Origin: Deltaproteobacteria bacterium
GTDB taxonomy: Bacteria > Desulfobacterota > DSM-4660 > Desulfatiglandales > B25-G16
Assembly (NCBI GenBank): GCA_018400255.1
Contig: JAGYMO010000234.1
Coordinates: 1-6,841 of the forward strand
Length of the DNA stretch: 6,841 bases
Direction: 5' to 3'
Numbering within the stretch: position 1 is the stretch's first letter; every line of letters starts with the position of its first letter. This document shows positions 5,928 to 6,841 of the stretch, piece by piece. Under the pieces are notes generated by a model. That model saw only the letters and a list, made by a program, of their open reading frames with translations. It ran no database searches and had not been told where the DNA came from. Position numbers and translations under genes: made by a program.

Positions 5928-6464
5928 ATGAACCCTAACCGAATAAGCGTTGGTAAGCGTGTGCGTGAGATTAGAAAGACTGTAGGAATGTCGATGAAGG
6001 AACTTGCGGAAAAAACAGGTGTAAGTTTTTTAACAATTCAAAGGGTTGAGACGGAGAAAGTGAGCCCTTCGGTTGCTTTACTTTCTGATATCGCCTATCA
6101 TCTGAATTATCCATTAGCTTCTTTGGTGGCTGAAAATAAACAGGTAATCCACATTAAAGGCAGTGAACAGCCAGTGATAGAAAGTCGAAATTTTATGCTT
6201 AAGGTCCTTGCGCATAAAGGAGTTTTGGAGCAAAATATCTCTGTTTCGCTGGGGAAAGCTGAGAGGGGGGAGTTTATAAGTCGGCACAAAAACGAGGGGC
6301 GAGAATTAACATATATTATCAAGGGAAGATACATATTCAGATATGGAAGACAAGAATTTGAACTCAATGAGGGCGATTTAGTTTACCATGATGGGAAAGA
6401 GCCGCATTCTGTAACAGCCTTGGAGTCCTGCGAGTTTCTTAATATTTTATTCACGGAGGAGTGA
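5928..6464 (+). CDS. XRE-family transcriptional regulator with C-terminal cupin domain
   Basis: The 178 residues form the common two-part HTH-cupin regulator. An XRE/Cro-type helix-turn-helix lies at about 7-68 (ISVGKRVREIRK, MSMKELAEKTGVSFLTIQRVE, PSVALLSDIAYHLNYPLASL), and a small cupin at about 88-176. In the cupin, RHKNEGRELTYIIKG (119-133) is motif 1 with His120 and Glu126, and NEGDLVYHDGKEPHSV (147-162) is motif 2 with His160. The usual second histidine of H-x-H is Asn122, so metal binding may be altered or absent and the pocket may bind an organic ligand directly. A TAG lies directly before the ATG in frame, and the next in-frame start (GTG, codon 12) would cut into the first helix, so 5928 is the start. 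It lacks a good Shine-Dalgarno of its own and probably depends on the micro-ORF. Such proteins commonly control neighbouring catabolic genes, and here the ligase-TRAP-hydratase cluster is the likely target, though its operators are not identified. Confidence 0.9.
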   Translation: MNPNRISVGKRVREIRKTVGMSMKELAEKTGVSFLTIQRVETEKVSPSVALLSDIAYHLNYPLASLVAENKQVIHIKGSEQPVIESRNFMLKVLAHKGVLEQNISVSLGKAERGEFISRHKNEGRELTYIIKGRYIFRYGRQEFELNEGDLVYHDGKEPHSVTALESCEFLNILFTEE

Positions 6465-6524
6465 GAGCTCAGGTTATAAAATATAGGTACACGGTAAAGC
6501 TAATTAGTTGAAATTATTAGAATG

Positions 6525-6563
6525 GACTAAGGGCTCAAATCTGCTGTTGAGCAGTCTTTAGCC
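6525..6563. repeat. Imperfect inverted repeat with two competing hairpins
   Basis: GCTCAA (6533-6538) pairs with TTGAGC (6547-6552), and the stem can be extended imperfectly by CTAAG (6527-6531) with CTTTAG (6556-6561) and by flanking GG/CC. A second hairpin, CTGCT (6541-6545) with AGCAG (6550-6554) around a four-base loop, uses overlapping bases, so only one can form. It lies about 65 bases after the regulator stop and overlaps the 3' end of the transposase remnant. It may be the structured end of that element or a weak terminator for the regulator. A T-run (6585-6591) follows only after about 25 bases. Confidence 0.4.
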
Positions 6564-6784
6564 TATCCATCAGATGTTTCCACCTTTTTTTATTATTCTC
6601 ACTTCTAATATACTGCCCTTTATTTTCCCTAGTGTATAGTGCTCGCTGTATATGCTTGCTGATACTCCTTTCCCTGCCTCAATAAGCTTATCTACCTTCA
6701 GATGAAAAGGATTTTACCCTTGCTATATTGGTTCATGACATGATGCCATGCTTCTGGATATTCTATTTTTACCGCTCTAGCTAT
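6535..6784 (-). pseudogene. Remnant of a REP-associated (Y1/IS200-like) transposase
   Basis: Reading the minus strand from 6784, the sequence gives I-ARAVKIEYPEAWHHVMN and then QYSKGKILFI before a TGA at 6698-6700. This matches the N-terminus of REP-associated tyrosine transposases (M-A-R-x-x-R-I-E-Y-P-G-A-x-Y-H-V-M-N-R-G), with ATA in place of the initiator ATG. After frame changes the minus strand ends in KRWKHLMDRLKTAQQQI and TGA (6535-6537), which resembles the basic helical C-terminus of the same family. Between the two, several frames are broken and the protein is missing most of its length. No HUH motif (MPNHxHLL-type) or catalytic-tyrosine region can be found, and only about 250 bases remain of a gene that normally needs 600 or more. 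It is therefore a dead fossil. The N-terminal match is fairly strong. The C-terminal assignment is weaker. Confidence 0.6.
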
Positions 6785-6841
6785 GCCTTAAACCCAGATT
6801 ATGCAGCAGGCATCGTCACGAGGGTTGAAAAACCTCAGCGA
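6785..6841. repeat. Hairpin-rich sequence 5' of the transposase remnant
   Basis: Three short inverted repeats crowd the window end. ATGC/GCAT (6801-6804 with 6810-6813, five-base loop) is nested inside AACCC/GGGTT (6791-6795 with 6822-6826). GAGG/CCTC, with additional TT/AA pairs, forms another hairpin at 6820-6836. The position immediately upstream of the transposase remnant agrees with the small stem-loops recognised by Y1 transposases at the ends of their elements. It runs off the window, so the full extent is unknown. Confidence 0.35.

Noticed and set aside
1..6841. CRISPR array, tRNA, rRNA or tandem repeat array
   Set aside because: Reading both strands showed no regularly spaced repeats, no cloverleaf and no rRNA-like sequence.

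Overview
The window holds one co-directional (+ strand) catabolic gene cluster in AT-rich bacterial DNA. Its genes encode an acyl-CoA ligase of the crotonobetaine/carnitine-CoA ligase type (205-1776), a complete three-part TRAP transporter (periplasmic receptor 1931-2968, small membrane subunit 3090-3554, large membrane subunit 3593-4876), an enoyl-CoA hydratase/isomerase-family protein (5008-5733), and a small XRE-type regulator with a C-terminal cupin domain (5928-6464). A sigma70-like promoter with a perfect -35 box and an extended -10 box lies just upstream of the ligase. A second promoter lies in front of the regulator.

The genes suggest one pathway. The TRAP system would import an organic acid with the ion gradient. 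The ligase would convert it to its CoA thioester using ATP. The crotonase-family enzyme would hydrate or isomerise an unsaturated acyl-CoA, and the XRE-cupin protein may sense a ligand and control expression. The substrate cannot be read from the sequence. The CaiC-like label does not by itself mean carnitine, and a TRAP importer would be unusual for a betaine.

The gaps between genes are long for an operon (154, 121, 131 and 194 bases, with one short gap of 38), and four of them carry predicted RNA hairpins. Two candidate leader peptides also sit there. One is a TTG-started ORF with a near-perfect Shine-Dalgarno sequence whose stop overlaps the TRAP receptor start. The other is an eight-residue micro-ORF ending four bases before the regulator, whose Shine-Dalgarno sequence overlaps a hairpin.

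The last ~380 bases have no intact gene. On the minus strand they hold a badly decayed remnant of a REP-associated (Y1/IS200-like) tyrosine transposase. Its N-terminus and C-terminal tail are readable in different frames, the start codon is ATA, and the HUH catalytic core is gone. Hairpin-forming sequence lies at both ends.

Organism: strong Shine-Dalgarno sites, low GC, a TRAP system and acyl-CoA chemistry fit a heterotrophic, probably anaerobic bacterium. The N-terminal signature of the transposase remnant is one I associate with Desulfobacterota and other proteobacteria more than with Firmicutes. This placement is tentative. I do not see a clearly new defence or mobile system. The most noteworthy points are an arginine in place of the catalytic lysine of the ligase, the leader and hairpin architecture, and the transposase fossil.
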